A DNA stretch of 64,000 nt from Desulfomicrobium orale DSM 12838 (GTDB lineage: Bacteria > Desulfobacterota > Desulfovibrionia > Desulfovibrionales > Desulfomicrobiaceae). Made by a program: the position numbers and the translations under genes. Location: the NCBI RefSeq assembly GCF_001553625.1, contig NZ_CP014230.1, positions 1,488,001-1,552,000 of the forward strand. Direction: 5' to 3'. Numbering within the stretch: position 1 is the stretch's first letter; each line of letters starts with the position of its first letter. The notes below the pieces were generated by a model that was not told the DNA's origin, searched no databases, and worked only from the letters and a program-made list of their open reading frames with translations. This document shows, piece by piece, positions 16,040-24,596 of the stretch.

Positions 16040-16375
16040 TTATGACTTTTCCCGTCCGGCACGCAGTTTGGGATTGTTTTTGTGCCGGTCCCGGTCCCGT
16101 GAGGTTTTCTTCTCCAGATTGCGCCGCATGGCCTCGGTCAGATCCACTCCGGTCTGGTTGGCGATGCAGGTCAGCACGAAAAGCACGTCGGCCAGTTCGT
16201 CGGCCAGATCGGTCTTGTCACTGTCCTTGAAGCTCTGGTCCCCGTAGCTGCGGGTCATGATCCGGGCCACCTCCCCCACTTCCTCCATGAGGATGCCCAG
16301 ATTGGTCAGCTCCGAGAAATAGCGGACGCCGATGTCCCGGACCCACTGATCGACTTCTTCCTGCAACTGCCGCAT
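16040..16375 (-). CDS. MazG-like nucleotide pyrophosphohydrolase
   Basis: 111 residues. Metal-binding acidic residues follow the MazG pattern: E-E-V-G-E-V-A-R-I in the first helix and D-E-L-A-D-V-L-F-V-L in the second. It would hydrolyse NTPs or dNTPs to the monophosphate plus pyrophosphate, a house-cleaning activity. The basic C-terminal tail (K-T-S-R-D-R-D-R-H-K-N-N-P-K) is an addition to the core. It is separated by 46 bp from the upstream DUF1311 gene on the same strand. Confidence 0.88.
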   Translation of the reverse strand: MRQLQEEVDQWVRDIGVRYFSELTNLGILMEEVGEVARIMTRSYGDQSFKDSDKTDLADELADVLFVLTCIANQTGVDLTEAMRRNLEKKTSRDRDRHKNNPKLRAGREKS

Positions 16376-16421
16376 GGCGCCTCCTGTTCGTTATTGCGGA
16401 GCCCTCAAGGGCCCTGAATTC

Positions 16422-16808
16422 CTATTCCGACCGCATGACGGCGGAGCCCGCGCATGCGTCGCCTTCTTCCACGCCTTCCAGCCAGAACCGCAGCTGCGCT
16501 GTCCGCGCTTCCGTCAGGTCTGCCAGGATTTCTTCCGCGCATACCGGGTAGACGCTGCCGTACATGGCCTGTTTGTCCGGCAGGGGAAAGCGGGCCTCCA
16601 GATGCGCGTCCCGGAACTGAATCCAGGCGCGTTGGGCGGCTTTCAGCTTGGCCAGAAATTCCGGCTCGCTTTTGTACTGCTCCTGAAGCTGACGATACAC
16701 GCTGTTCAGCTCCTTGTCCGCGATTTCAAAGCGCCGTTCACCGGAATCGCCGCAGAAGGCCGGAGCGGCCGCGTACAGCACCAGAAGAAAGCAGAGAGCG
16801 TATTTCAC
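16422..16808 (-). CDS. DUF1311/LprI-like secreted protein
   Basis: 128 residues from the GTG at 16808, which has GGGAG seven bases upstream. The alternative ATG at 16841 would overlap the UGPase gene. A signal peptide (L-C-F-L-L-V-L-Y-A-A-A-P-A-F-C-G) is followed by the family core: L-N-S-V-Y-R-Q-L, A-Q-R-A-W-I-Q-F-R-D and a closing cysteine in V-C-A-E-E. Some members inhibit lysozyme in the periplasm; most are uncharacterised. The gene lies immediately downstream of the UGPase gene. Confidence 0.82.
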   Translation of the reverse strand: MKYALCFLLVLYAAAPAFCGDSGERRFEIADKELNSVYRQLQEQYKSEPEFLAKLKAAQRAWIQFRDAHLEARFPLPDKQAMYGSVYPVCAEEILADLTEARTAQLRFWLEGVEEGDACAGSAVMRSE

Positions 16809-16830
16809 AGGTATTCTCCCAAGAAGTTTT

Positions 16831-18276
16831 TTAGAAGACATATTCTCCGTTCAGCACCGTGCCCGCCTGGACCACGGCCTGAACAGGGGACTTGTTGATC
16901 AGACGCACGTCGCCCACGCAGCGGACATTTTCCTCGAAACGCACGTCACCCTCGACGGCCAGACTGGAGCATTCCAGCAGTGACGGCGGATTCTTGGGAA
17001 AGCGTTCCAGAAACATGTCGATTTTCTTGTAGTATTCTTGATCCAGCGTGACTTTGGGCATGGGCGGAGTGCGTTCCGGGTTGGGCGCGATGGTGTCCTT
17101 GTCCGTGCGGATGAAGCAGTCGGACATGACCTGGAGCAGATCGGCGGTGGTCTTGACCGGAGCGAATCGCTTGCGCGGCACCACCACGGCGCAGGCGTGA
17201 TGGAAGTTGGTGATGGCCGAACCCATGGCCGTTTCCAGCTGGAACACCTTGGGCGAATCCGGATCGCGCGGGTCCAGGGTCTTGGGATTGATGATCAGAT
17301 CGAGCGGCATCATGCGGTGGGTAATGAAGACCTCCTTGAGCACGCGCAGGTCCACCCAGATGGAATTGGTGTTGAAGAACCTGTATTTCTGGATGTCGCA
17401 GAAGGATTCCGTTTCCTGGTCCGGGCATTGGGCCACTTCCCGCAGGGCGAGCTGGCCGTTTTTTTTCAGACGGCAGAGGTGTCCGCCTTTTTTGTCCTGC
17501 TCCGTGCGCCGGGCCACTTCCATGAGGAAGGGCAGCTTGTTTTTGACCATGTATCCCAGCAGCCTGCGGTTCATGATGGCCCCGAGATTGTCCGAGTTGG
17601 AGATGAAGACATATGTGTAGCCCTTGTCCAGCAGGGCATCGAGGAGGCCAGAAGTGACCATGGCCGTGTAGATGTCTCCGTGTCCGGGCGGGTTCCATTC
17701 CAGCTCGGGGTTCTGGGGCCACGAGGCGGGGGAGTGGTCCTTGTCCAGAATCTTGGGATACCTGTGCTGGAGGAAGGCCAGATCAATGCCCGTGGAGCCG
17801 TTGTTGAAGTCCCCGATCTTGAGCATGGTATCCATGTGGGTCTTGAAGCTGTTCATGAAGATCTGCGGGAAATCCACGCCGTAATGGGCCCGGATGGCCT
17901 GGGCCTGGAGCAGGATGAGATCGAGAAAGCTCAGACCGTCCTTGACCGGGATGAGAGACTTGGCCGACTCAAGCCCCATGCTTGTGCCAAGGCCCCCGTT
18001 CAGCTTGATCATGGCCGTCTTGCCCAAGGCTTCCTCGCCGACGGATTTGTACTGCTCCAGTTCTCCGTAGTCGGCCAGATCGGCGTCGGAGAGGGGTTCG
18101 ATGTCGCGGTCGGACAGTTTGCCCTGCGCTCCGTACAGAAACTGATTGAAGTAGCATTTGAATGTATTGATGACGATGGCCGGCAGGCCCTGCTGTTCCA
18201 TTTTCAGGGCGAACGGGCGGAACAGGGCGGCCAGCTGCGGATCGTCGATGGTGATGCAGTTGATGTCCTTGTTCAT
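16831..18276 (-). CDS. UTP-glucose-1-phosphate uridylyltransferase, eukaryotic-type fold family
   Basis: 481 residues of the UDPGP family found in eukaryotes and some bacteria, not the short GalU type. The nucleotide-binding loop is K-L-N-G-G-L-G-T-S-M-G at 91-101, followed by K-S-L-I-P-V, N-S-F-K-T-H, P-P-G-H-G-D-I-Y, I-S-N-S-D-N-L-G-A, and a C-terminal left-handed beta-helix-like part (V-E-G-D-V-R-F, C-V-G-D-V). It makes UDP-glucose for surface polysaccharides and sugar interconversion. The ATG at 18276 begins M-N-K-D-I-N; I see no strong ribosome site. Confidence 0.9.
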   Translation of the reverse strand: MNKDINCITIDDPQLAALFRPFALKMEQQGLPAIVINTFKCYFNQFLYGAQGKLSDRDIEPLSDADLADYGELEQYKSVGEEALGKTAMIKLNGGLGTSMGLESAKSLIPVKDGLSFLDLILLQAQAIRAHYGVDFPQIFMNSFKTHMDTMLKIGDFNNGSTGIDLAFLQHRYPKILDKDHSPASWPQNPELEWNPPGHGDIYTAMVTSGLLDALLDKGYTYVFISNSDNLGAIMNRRLLGYMVKNKLPFLMEVARRTEQDKKGGHLCRLKKNGQLALREVAQCPDQETESFCDIQKYRFFNTNSIWVDLRVLKEVFITHRMMPLDLIINPKTLDPRDPDSPKVFQLETAMGSAITNFHHACAVVVPRKRFAPVKTTADLLQVMSDCFIRTDKDTIAPNPERTPPMPKVTLDQEYYKKIDMFLERFPKNPPSLLECSSLAVEGDVRFEENVRCVGDVRLINKSPVQAVVQAGTVLNGEYVF

Positions 18277-18403
18277 GTGAAACCCTCATGGAAGATGGTG
18301 TATCTGGAAAAATCCCCCAGTGCTCTGCGGAGTCCATACCGGATATAGGATATCCTTTCCGCTTCGTCCATAAACTCCCGCGGGGGCACGTGCCGTCGGC
18401 GGA

Positions 18404-19828
18404 TCAGGCGGGGGCGGGAGCATTCGCGCGTTGCTGAAATCCGGGCAGGGACACGGTTATCCGGGCCGTGGACCGGAGGTGTTCCACATGCAGTCCGCCG
18501 TGCATGCGTTCCACCAGACGGGAACAGGTGGACAGGTTCTGCTCCTCGTCCTCGAAGGGCAGGCTCCGGCCGTTTTTTCCCGCCGGGCCGGGATCGGCCG
18601 GGTGCAGAGTGACGGTCACATGCGTCTGCCCTCCGGATTGGGAGTTCTGGATGCGCAGCATGCCGTTCTGCCGCAGGACGGCCGCGCCGTAACCCAGAAT
18701 GTGGATGAACACGCGGTGCAGCATTTCCTGATCGGCCCGGACCGGAGCGGAATCGCCGCTTATGTCCACCTGGATGGACTTGCGTTCCAGCCTGTCGGCG
18801 AGAAGGCGCAGGGCAAAGGCCAGGGCGGCGGGGACGGAACAGGGCCGCAGCTCGGTGTACAGCGGCTCCAGGTAGGCGTTCATGCGGTGCAGCAGATGTT
18901 CCAGACGGCTGCACTGTTCAAGAATGACATCCGTCTCGGCCGCCTCCGGAAATCTGGCTCTCAGCTGCCGCGCGACGCCGCCGAGGGAAACGAGGGGGTT
19001 TCGGATATCGTGGGCCACTTCCTCGGTCATGCCGCGGAGTATTTCGAGCTTCTCGTTCTGGAGGAACAGATTTTCCATGTACGTATTCCGCGTCACGTCC
19101 AGGATCATGCCTTCCAGATACTCCGGCGGGGCCGCGCCGCGTTCCGCGTGGGCGATGGAGTGGGCCTGGAGAAAGAGCTGAAAGCCTTTCTTGTGCCGGA
19201 AGCGGAATTCCATCCGGAATTGGCCTCTTCCGGCCTGGAATCCGTGGCGCAGGCCATCCAGAAACCTCCGGCGGTCTTCGGATGGGATGCGGCGGAGGAA
19301 GGATTTGGGAGAGTGCAGGATCTCCTGATGCGTGTAGCCGAGGAGCTGGTTCGTGGTCTGGCTGAGGAACTCGAACTCCAGATGCCTGTTGATGATGAAG
19401 ATGATCACCGGCAGATTCTGGACCAGCATGTACAGATGCTGCTGGGTTTCCTGAATGTGGCGCCTCAGACGCGACTGGTCCAGACAGTTGCGCAGGCTGT
19501 TGATGAAAATGTCCATGTTGGCGACGGGCGTGGTCACATAGTCCCAGGCCCCGGCTTTGAATGCGCTGACCGCGTCGGTGACGGACGTGCGTTCGGAAAA
19601 CACGATGACAGGCACGGTTCCGCGCATGCTCTTCATGCCGCGCAGCACGTTCATGCCGTCTCCCTCCAGGCCGAGCAGAACCAGATCCGGGGCTTCATGG
19701 CGGAAGCGGCGCATGGCCTGCTCTGCGTCATGGGCCTCCCTCACGGTAAAACCGGCCGAGGCCAGATGATCCGCGGGAAAGAGCCACCCGGAGGCCGGGC
19801 TTTGGACGATCAGGATTAACGGGAGCAT
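18404..19828 (-). CDS. Hybrid sensor kinase with degenerate receiver, PAS domain and degenerate ATPase
   Basis: 474 residues. Residues 1-115 have the receiver fold but lack the key residues: the acidic pair after the first strand is Q9-S10, the phospho-acceptor Asp position is G53 (L-V-L-L-G-L-E-G-D-G) and the conserved Lys is replaced at T100. A PAS domain covers about 130-250. A HisKA-type helix has H273 in V-A-H-D-I-R-N-P-L-V. The ATPase region keeps the fold outline but lacks clear N-box and glycine-rich boxes. It overlaps the upstream kinase gene by 13 bp. I infer a pseudo-sensor working with that kinase. Confidence 0.78.
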   Translation of the reverse strand: MLPLILIVQSPASGWLFPADHLASAGFTVREAHDAEQAMRRFRHEAPDLVLLGLEGDGMNVLRGMKSMRGTVPVIVFSERTSVTDAVSAFKAGAWDYVTTPVANMDIFINSLRNCLDQSRLRRHIQETQQHLYMLVQNLPVIIFIINRHLEFEFLSQTTNQLLGYTHQEILHSPKSFLRRIPSEDRRRFLDGLRHGFQAGRGQFRMEFRFRHKKGFQLFLQAHSIAHAERGAAPPEYLEGMILDVTRNTYMENLFLQNEKLEILRGMTEEVAHDIRNPLVSLGGVARQLRARFPEAAETDVILEQCSRLEHLLHRMNAYLEPLYTELRPCSVPAALAFALRLLADRLERKSIQVDISGDSAPVRADQEMLHRVFIHILGYGAAVLRQNGMLRIQNSQSGGQTHVTVTLHPADPGPAGKNGRSLPFEDEEQNLSTCSRLVERMHGGLHVEHLRSTARITVSLPGFQQRANAPAPA

Positions 19829-21120
19829 GTGAGACCGCCTTCTTCCGTGGCAAGAGGTGAGGGCAGGGTGATGGAAAAGGTATTCATCCGGTCCGCATGG
19901 CTGTAGTCGATCCGTCCTCTGTGCAGCTCGACGATCTGCCTGACGAAGAACAGGCCGTGCCCCGAGCCTTCGGCGGGCCGTGTGGCGGCGGAGCGGAAAC
20001 GCGCATCGAACAGATGCGGAATGTCCTCGGGGGGAACGGGAAGGCCGCTGGTGGATACGAAGATGCGCACGCCCGGCCTGTCCTTGCCCAGCGCCGAATC
20101 GGAAAAGTCCCAGCCGCAGCGCAGGGTTTTGCCCGGGAGCCCTTCGGCAGTACGTGTGGCCTGGGTGTACTTGGCCGCGTTGGCCAGAAGATTGGCCAGA
20201 ACCTGGGAAATGAGGCCGGGATCGGCCTCTACCAGAACTTCGCCGGCCGGCCGGGAATCGATGATTTCAATGCCTTGATCGCGCAGCAGCGGACGGAACC
20301 GTTCCAGCTGGGGTTCGAGGAGCTGGCGGCCGACATGGCAGGGCCGCAGCCGCAGATGGTAGTTGCCTTTTTCAAAATGCTCCCGCCGGAGCAGGCTTTC
20401 CAGAAACAGGCTGGACTGGTGAAAGCGCCGGGCAATGGTGTCGAGCTGGTTGCGCAGGTCGCGCAGGAGCAGCGGCAGTGCGCGCCGGGTGGAAAGATCC
20501 GGGGCATTGGACTTGGCCGGAGCCAGGGCGTTCACCTTGTCCTCCATATCCCGCAGTCTTTCCTCCATGCGCGAGAACAGAAGCTTGAACTGCATGTTGG
20601 GCACGATGATGTTGTGCCCGATGTCGCGCATCAGGGTATTGATGAATGTCAGGCGCTGGCGGTTTTCCAGCTCCGTCTGCCGGAGAGCCAGAATGCGGCC
20701 CGCCCGCCGTGCGTATCCGGAGAAGAATTCCTCTTCGCGGCCGGAAAGGGGGCGGTGCAGGCACAACAGACCGGAAATGTCCGGGTTTGAGCTGTCGCGC
20801 AGGGGAAAGATGCCAGCGTCTTTGCGGAAGACAGGGCCCGGCGGCGGATAATCTGCCCAGAGCGGGGCCGGTTCATGGGGGAGGGTGGTCCGGCGCAGTA
20901 TCAGGTTGCCCTTTCGGTTCCGCAGATACAGGGACGCGGGCGCGCTCAGGCATTCGTCGGGGATCAGTACACACAATGACTTGAAGTCCCGCAGGGAATC
21001 GTACTCGAGGTTCAGATCGAGGAATATGCCGAGGGCGGCGTCCGGATCCGGAGCGCGATCCAGCCGCTTCAGCCGGTCTTTGATGTCCGACCGGACGCGT
21101 TGCTGGGCGGGAAGGTACAT
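19816..21120 (-). CDS. Soluble sensor histidine kinase
   Basis: 434 residues without membrane segments. The N-terminal 150 residues look GAF-like (L-Y-L-R-N-R-K-G-N-L and I-S-G-L-L-C-L-H-R-P-L). The dimerisation helix has H169 in M-R-D-I-G-H-N-I-I-V-P-N, followed by a long helix. The ATPase domain is recognisable: N-L-L-A-N-A-A-K-Y as N-box and G-S-G-H-G-L-F-F-V-R-Q-I-V as G2; the G1 box is atypical (V-S-T-S-G-L-P-V-P). It is translationally coupled (13-bp overlap) to the degenerate hybrid kinase downstream. No response regulator with an intact receiver is adjacent. Confidence 0.82.
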   Translation of the reverse strand: MYLPAQQRVRSDIKDRLKRLDRAPDPDAALGIFLDLNLEYDSLRDFKSLCVLIPDECLSAPASLYLRNRKGNLILRRTTLPHEPAPLWADYPPPGPVFRKDAGIFPLRDSSNPDISGLLCLHRPLSGREEEFFSGYARRAGRILALRQTELENRQRLTFINTLMRDIGHNIIVPNMQFKLLFSRMEERLRDMEDKVNALAPAKSNAPDLSTRRALPLLLRDLRNQLDTIARRFHQSSLFLESLLRREHFEKGNYHLRLRPCHVGRQLLEPQLERFRPLLRDQGIEIIDSRPAGEVLVEADPGLISQVLANLLANAAKYTQATRTAEGLPGKTLRCGWDFSDSALGKDRPGVRIFVSTSGLPVPPEDIPHLFDARFRSAATRPAEGSGHGLFFVRQIVELHRGRIDYSHADRMNTFSITLPSPLATEEGGLTCSR

Positions 21121-21275
21121 GAAAAACAGTTAGCGCAGCCGCGGGATAGGTGCAACCTGACGGACTGGCTCCACTGTGGGAGAGGAAGGATGAATGCGGA
21201 CGGAGAGGGCCATGCGTCGGGCATGGCCTTGTGTGTCGATTTGTCCTCTGCGGGGAACGGACAGTGCCGGCCCCG

Positions 21276-21295
21276 CAAGGCGGCAATCCGCCTTG
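21276..21295. other. Perfect hairpin downstream of the TPR gene
   Basis: CAAGGCGG CAAT CCGCCTTG lies 10 bp after the stop of the minus-strand gene at 21306. There is no T run in either direction, so a classical intrinsic terminator is not supported; an mRNA 3'-end stabiliser is possible. Confidence 0.4.
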
Positions 21296-21305
21296 GCCTG
21301 AATGG

Positions 21306-21947
21306 TCAGGATTTGATCCGGGCGATTTTGTGGTCCAGAAAATCGGCCCCGCCGGGGTTGGCTTCTTTCAGAGCCGTGTATTCGGCAATGGCCAGATCCT
21401 TCTGTCCGGCTTTTTCGGCGGCAAAGGCCAGCGCACTGGAAATCATGGGCCGCATGGCGCTGCCCGCGTTTTTCTGGGCCTTGACCAGTATGTCCACGGC
21501 CTTGGCATAATCATTTTTGAGCATAAGCGCCCTGGACTCGGCCAGAGCGGCAACGACACTGAACTGGTCCTTGCTTTCGGACTCGACATTCTTCCACACG
21601 GCGGCGGCTTTTTCGAACTCGTTCTGCTCCATGTACAGGGATGCCAGCTCCAGCCGTGCGCCAAGACGGATGTCCGACGGCGCTGATGCTACGAAGGATT
21701 CCAGCTTTTGCATCCGCTCGGCCGGGTCGGCCGTTTCCAGCAGGAGCCCGAGCTCGCTGACCGCCTTGGCCCGTTCCTTTTCCCGATAGACATCCATGCC
21801 GGAGTACACGGCCACGGCGGCCACGATGAGGAAGACGGCAACGCCGATGGCCTTTATGTTGTCGAGTATCATCTTGAGGAGCGGATGCACATCCGTGTCC
21901 ATTTCCTGTTCGATGGTCTTCAGAATATCCAGATTCTCTTTTTCCAT
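21306..21947 (-). CDS. YfgM-like membrane-anchored tetratricopeptide protein
   Basis: 213 residues from the ATG at 21947, with AAGGAG nine bases upstream. A short cytoplasmic N-terminus is followed by one membrane segment (I-G-V-A-V-F-L-I-V-A-A-V-A-V-Y-S) and a periplasmic helical part with TPR-like repeats (L-G-A-R-L-E-L-A-S-L-Y, A-A-A-V-W-K-N-V, K-D-L-A-I-A-E-Y). This matches the YfgM/DUF2133 layout; E. coli YfgM is an ancillary SecYEG-linked chaperone-network protein. The family match is good, the role here is inferred. Confidence 0.72.
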   Translation of the reverse strand: MEKENLDILKTIEQEMDTDVHPLLKMILDNIKAIGVAVFLIVAAVAVYSGMDVYREKERAKAVSELGLLLETADPAERMQKLESFVASAPSDIRLGARLELASLYMEQNEFEKAAAVWKNVESESKDQFSVVAALAESRALMLKNDYAKAVDILVKAQKNAGSAMRPMISSALAFAAEKAGQKDLAIAEYTALKEANPGGADFLDHKIARIKS

Positions 21948-22159
21948 GAGGCGAGGCTCCTTGGTCTGAATTGAAAAGTCCGGCCCGTGTATGTCCAAAC
22001 CGGCAAAAGGTCAAAATTGTTTTGCCGGGGCGGGGGCAACGATTGCGGGCGGGTTTTCCGCCACGGGGAACTTCCGGGCCGCCTTGCGGCGAAGCCTTGT
22101 CCGCGCGGGTCTCCTTGTTATATGGCTGGTCATCCCGATTTTCAGCGAGAGAGGAAAAT

Positions 22160-23419
22160 ATGGAACTGAAAACGCAGGTGTACAATCTGGCGCGTAACGC
22201 GCGGGAAGCCTCCCGGCGGCTGGCCTGTTCTTCCGGCCGGAGCCGCGACGCCGCTCTTCTTTTTCTGGCGGACATGCTTCACGAGGAACGCGCCGCCATT
22301 CTGGAAGCCAATGCCAGGGATGTCACGGCCGCCAGGGAAAACGGTCTGGACGATGCCCGGGTGGATCGTCTGTGTATAACGCCGCAGGGTGTGGATGCCA
22401 TGACGGCCTCTTGCCGCCATGTGGCCGGACTGACCGATCCGGTGGGCGAAGTGGAGCACATGACCCGGCGCCCGAGCGGCATCATGGTGGGCCGCATGCG
22501 CGTTCCTCTCGGCGTCATCGCCATGATCTACGAATCCCGGCCCAATGTGACCATCGATGCGGGCATCCTCTGCCTCAAGGCCGGGAACAGCGTCATCTTG
22601 CGCGGCGGCTCCGAGGCCCGGCATTCCAACGAAATTTTGGGCGGACTGCTGCAAAACGCTCTGGAAAAGGCGGATCTGCCCCGGGCGGCGGCGCAGGTGG
22701 TGCCCACCACGGACCGGGAGGCGGTACGGCATCTGCTGGCCCTGGATGAATTTATTGACGTGGTCATCCCCCGCGGCGGCGAATCGCTGATCCGGGCCGT
22801 GGTCCGCGACGCGACCATGCCCGTGCTCAAGCATTATCAGGGCGTGTGCCACATTTATGTACACAGCGATGCGGATCAGGACATGGCCCTTGGTATCGTA
22901 CGCAACGCCAAAACCCAGCGGCCGGGCGTATGCAACGCGCTGGAATGCCTGCTGGTGCATGAGGACATCGCTTCGGAATTTTTGCCGGGACTTGGTTCTG
23001 AACTGGCCGCTCTGGGTGTTTCCTTCCGGGCGTGCCCGGTTTCTCTGCCGCTTTTGGGAAATGCCGCCTCTCCCGCCGGGGAGGACGATTTCGGCCGTGA
23101 ATTTCTGTCTCTGACCCTGGCCGTGAAGGTGGTGGCGTCCCAGAGCGAAGCCGAGGCCCATATCGCCCGCTACGGCTCCGGGCATTCCGAGGCCATTCTG
23201 ACCCGCGACCATGCGCGGGCCATGCGTTTTCTGCGCACGGTGGACGCGTCCTGCGTGCTCATCAATGCTTCCACCCGCTTCAATGATGGAGGAGAGCTGG
23301 GCCTTGGTGCGGAAATCGGCATCAGCACGTCCAAAATCCACGCTTATGGGCCCATGGGCATTAAGGAACTGACCAGCCAGAAGTTCGTTGTCTTCGGGGA
23401 AGGGCAGGTTCGTGAGTGA
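22160..23419 (+). CDS. proA: Gamma-glutamyl phosphate reductase
   Basis: 419 residues, the normal ProA length. Clear family blocks: P-L-G-V-I-A-M-I-Y-E-S-R-P-N-V-T, A-G-N-S-V-I-L-R-G-G-S-E-A, P-R-G-G-E-S-L-I-R, the catalytic Cys in Y-Q-G-V-C-H-I-Y-V, and the C-terminal F-N-D-G-G-E-L-G-L-G-A-E-I-G-I-S-T. It converts gamma-glutamyl phosphate to the semialdehyde in proline synthesis with NADPH. AGAGGAAA precedes the ATG at 22160; the open frame further upstream is not supported. The stop overlaps the nadD start by 8 bp. proB is not in the window. Confidence 0.96.
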   Translation: MELKTQVYNLARNAREASRRLACSSGRSRDAALLFLADMLHEERAAILEANARDVTAARENGLDDARVDRLCITPQGVDAMTASCRHVAGLTDPVGEVEHMTRRPSGIMVGRMRVPLGVIAMIYESRPNVTIDAGILCLKAGNSVILRGGSEARHSNEILGGLLQNALEKADLPRAAAQVVPTTDREAVRHLLALDEFIDVVIPRGGESLIRAVVRDATMPVLKHYQGVCHIYVHSDADQDMALGIVRNAKTQRPGVCNALECLLVHEDIASEFLPGLGSELAALGVSFRACPVSLPLLGNAASPAGEDDFGREFLSLTLAVKVVASQSEAEAHIARYGSGHSEAILTRDHARAMRFLRTVDASCVLINASTRFNDGGELGLGAEIGISTSKIHAYGPMGIKELTSQKFVVFGEGQVRE

Positions 23420-24101
23420 CCTGCGCGGCTCCGTGGGTATTCTGGGCGGTTCTTTCAATCCCGTTCATAACGGGCATGTGCGCATGGCCGTCGAGGTCCG
23501 GGAGGTTCTGGACCTGAGCCGCGTGGATCTGGTTCCGGCCAAAGTGCCGCCGCACAAGGGCACGGCCGGCCTGCTCGATTTTTCCCTGCGGCTCGAACTG
23601 CTTCATCTGGCTGCGGACGGCGTTCAGGGTGTCGCGGTCTCCGATCTGGAGGGTGAACTGCCGGTCCCCTCTTATTCGTATTCCACGCTGGAACATTTGC
23701 GGCGCACGCGGCCCGGCGTCAATCATGTGTTCATTATGGGCGGGGGAGATTTTCTGACCCTGCCGGACTGGCACCGGGGCCTGGAGCTGCCGCTTCTGGC
23801 GGATATTGTGGTGGTCCGGCGGGAGGATGTGGCTCTGGAAGCTATCGACCGCTTTCTGGACCGGTACTGGCAATGGAGTTGCGAGGGCCATGGCGTCAGG
23901 CGCGTGGCAGGCGGCAGGCAGATATTTTTTCTTTCCATTCCGCGGCTCGACATCAGTTCCAGCCTGGTGCGCGACCGGTTTCTGGCTTGCCGGGAAGTGG
24001 CCGGGCTGGTCCCTGAAGAGGAACGCGCCGCGCTGGTCAGACACGGGGAACTGTGCCGGCGGGTCTGGAGTTCCATCCGGACCGGGGCATCTTCCGAATA
24101 A
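23412..24101 (+). CDS. nadD: Nicotinate-nucleotide adenylyltransferase
   Basis: 229 residues from the GTG at 23412, chosen over an ATG at 23388 because the protein then starts just before the first strand and a GGGAAGGGCAGG stretch lies upstream. Motifs: G-G-S-F-N-P-V-H-N-G-H for ATP binding, P-P-H-K for the substrate loop, G-G-D-F-L-T-L-P-D-W, and I-S-S-S-L-V-R-D-R, the NadD variant of I-S-S-T-x-I-R. It adenylates nicotinate mononucleotide in NAD synthesis. It is translationally coupled to proA, as in many bacteria. Confidence 0.94.
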   Translation: MSDLRGSVGILGGSFNPVHNGHVRMAVEVREVLDLSRVDLVPAKVPPHKGTAGLLDFSLRLELLHLAADGVQGVAVSDLEGELPVPSYSYSTLEHLRRTRPGVNHVFIMGGGDFLTLPDWHRGLELPLLADIVVVRREDVALEAIDRFLDRYWQWSCEGHGVRRVAGGRQIFFLSIPRLDISSSLVRDRFLACREVAGLVPEEERAALVRHGELCRRVWSSIRTGASSE

Positions 24102-24118
24102 ATTGCAAGGAGACAGTC

Positions 24119-24526
24119 ATGTTGACTATGGCGGAAGAACGGGACGTGACTCAGAGCGTGAAAGCTCTTCGGAGGCTTTGGTTTATCCAGATCGTTGGCT
24201 CGGGTATTGTTGGAGGGGCGGTCCTTTATTCCTACTCCGGTAATCCGGCAAAATTATCTGAGGATACAATTCTTCTTGTGTGAATGATTCTTGCCGGGCT
24301 TTCTGTGCTCATCTTTCTGGCTGGCAGGATAATGACGCGGAACCTTCTCCCGAAAGGGAAAGAAGAACTCTCAAAAAGCAAAGATACCGTCACTGTCCAA
24401 CAAAAATGTAAAGTACATATCAGTGCTTCCATAACAGAATGGAGTATTTTGGACACCATGAATACATATGATCTTTGTCCCTGTGTTCATGTTTATCATG
24501 ATTTTCTTATTCCCAAAAGAATATGA
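24119..24526 (+). pseudogene. Small two-helix membrane protein gene interrupted by an in-frame TGA
   Basis: An ATG at 24119 with AAGGAG upstream opens a 54-residue frame ending in TGA at 24281-24283. The very next codon is ATG and the same frame stays open to 24526. Across the stop the sequence reads naturally as a second membrane helix (T-I-L-L-V, stop, M-I-L-A-G-L-S-V-L-I-F-L-A-G). The first helix is W-F-I-Q-I-V-G-S-G-I-V-G-G-A-V-L. No ribosome site precedes the second ATG. A nonsense-mutated gene of about 135 residues is the simplest reading; two coupled micro-proteins or UGA recoding are alternatives. No homologue is recognised. Confidence 0.5.
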
Positions 24527-24596
24527 TTTGCTTCTGTTCCTGGAAAATGAAAAGTAAATATATTGGGAGATGTTTGTTGCAAACCATGGAGGAGTT

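Noticed and set aside
24281-24283. Confident call of selenocysteine at the in-frame TGA
   Set aside because: The downstream stem is weak and the protein is not a known selenoprotein type; kept only as an alternative in the findings.
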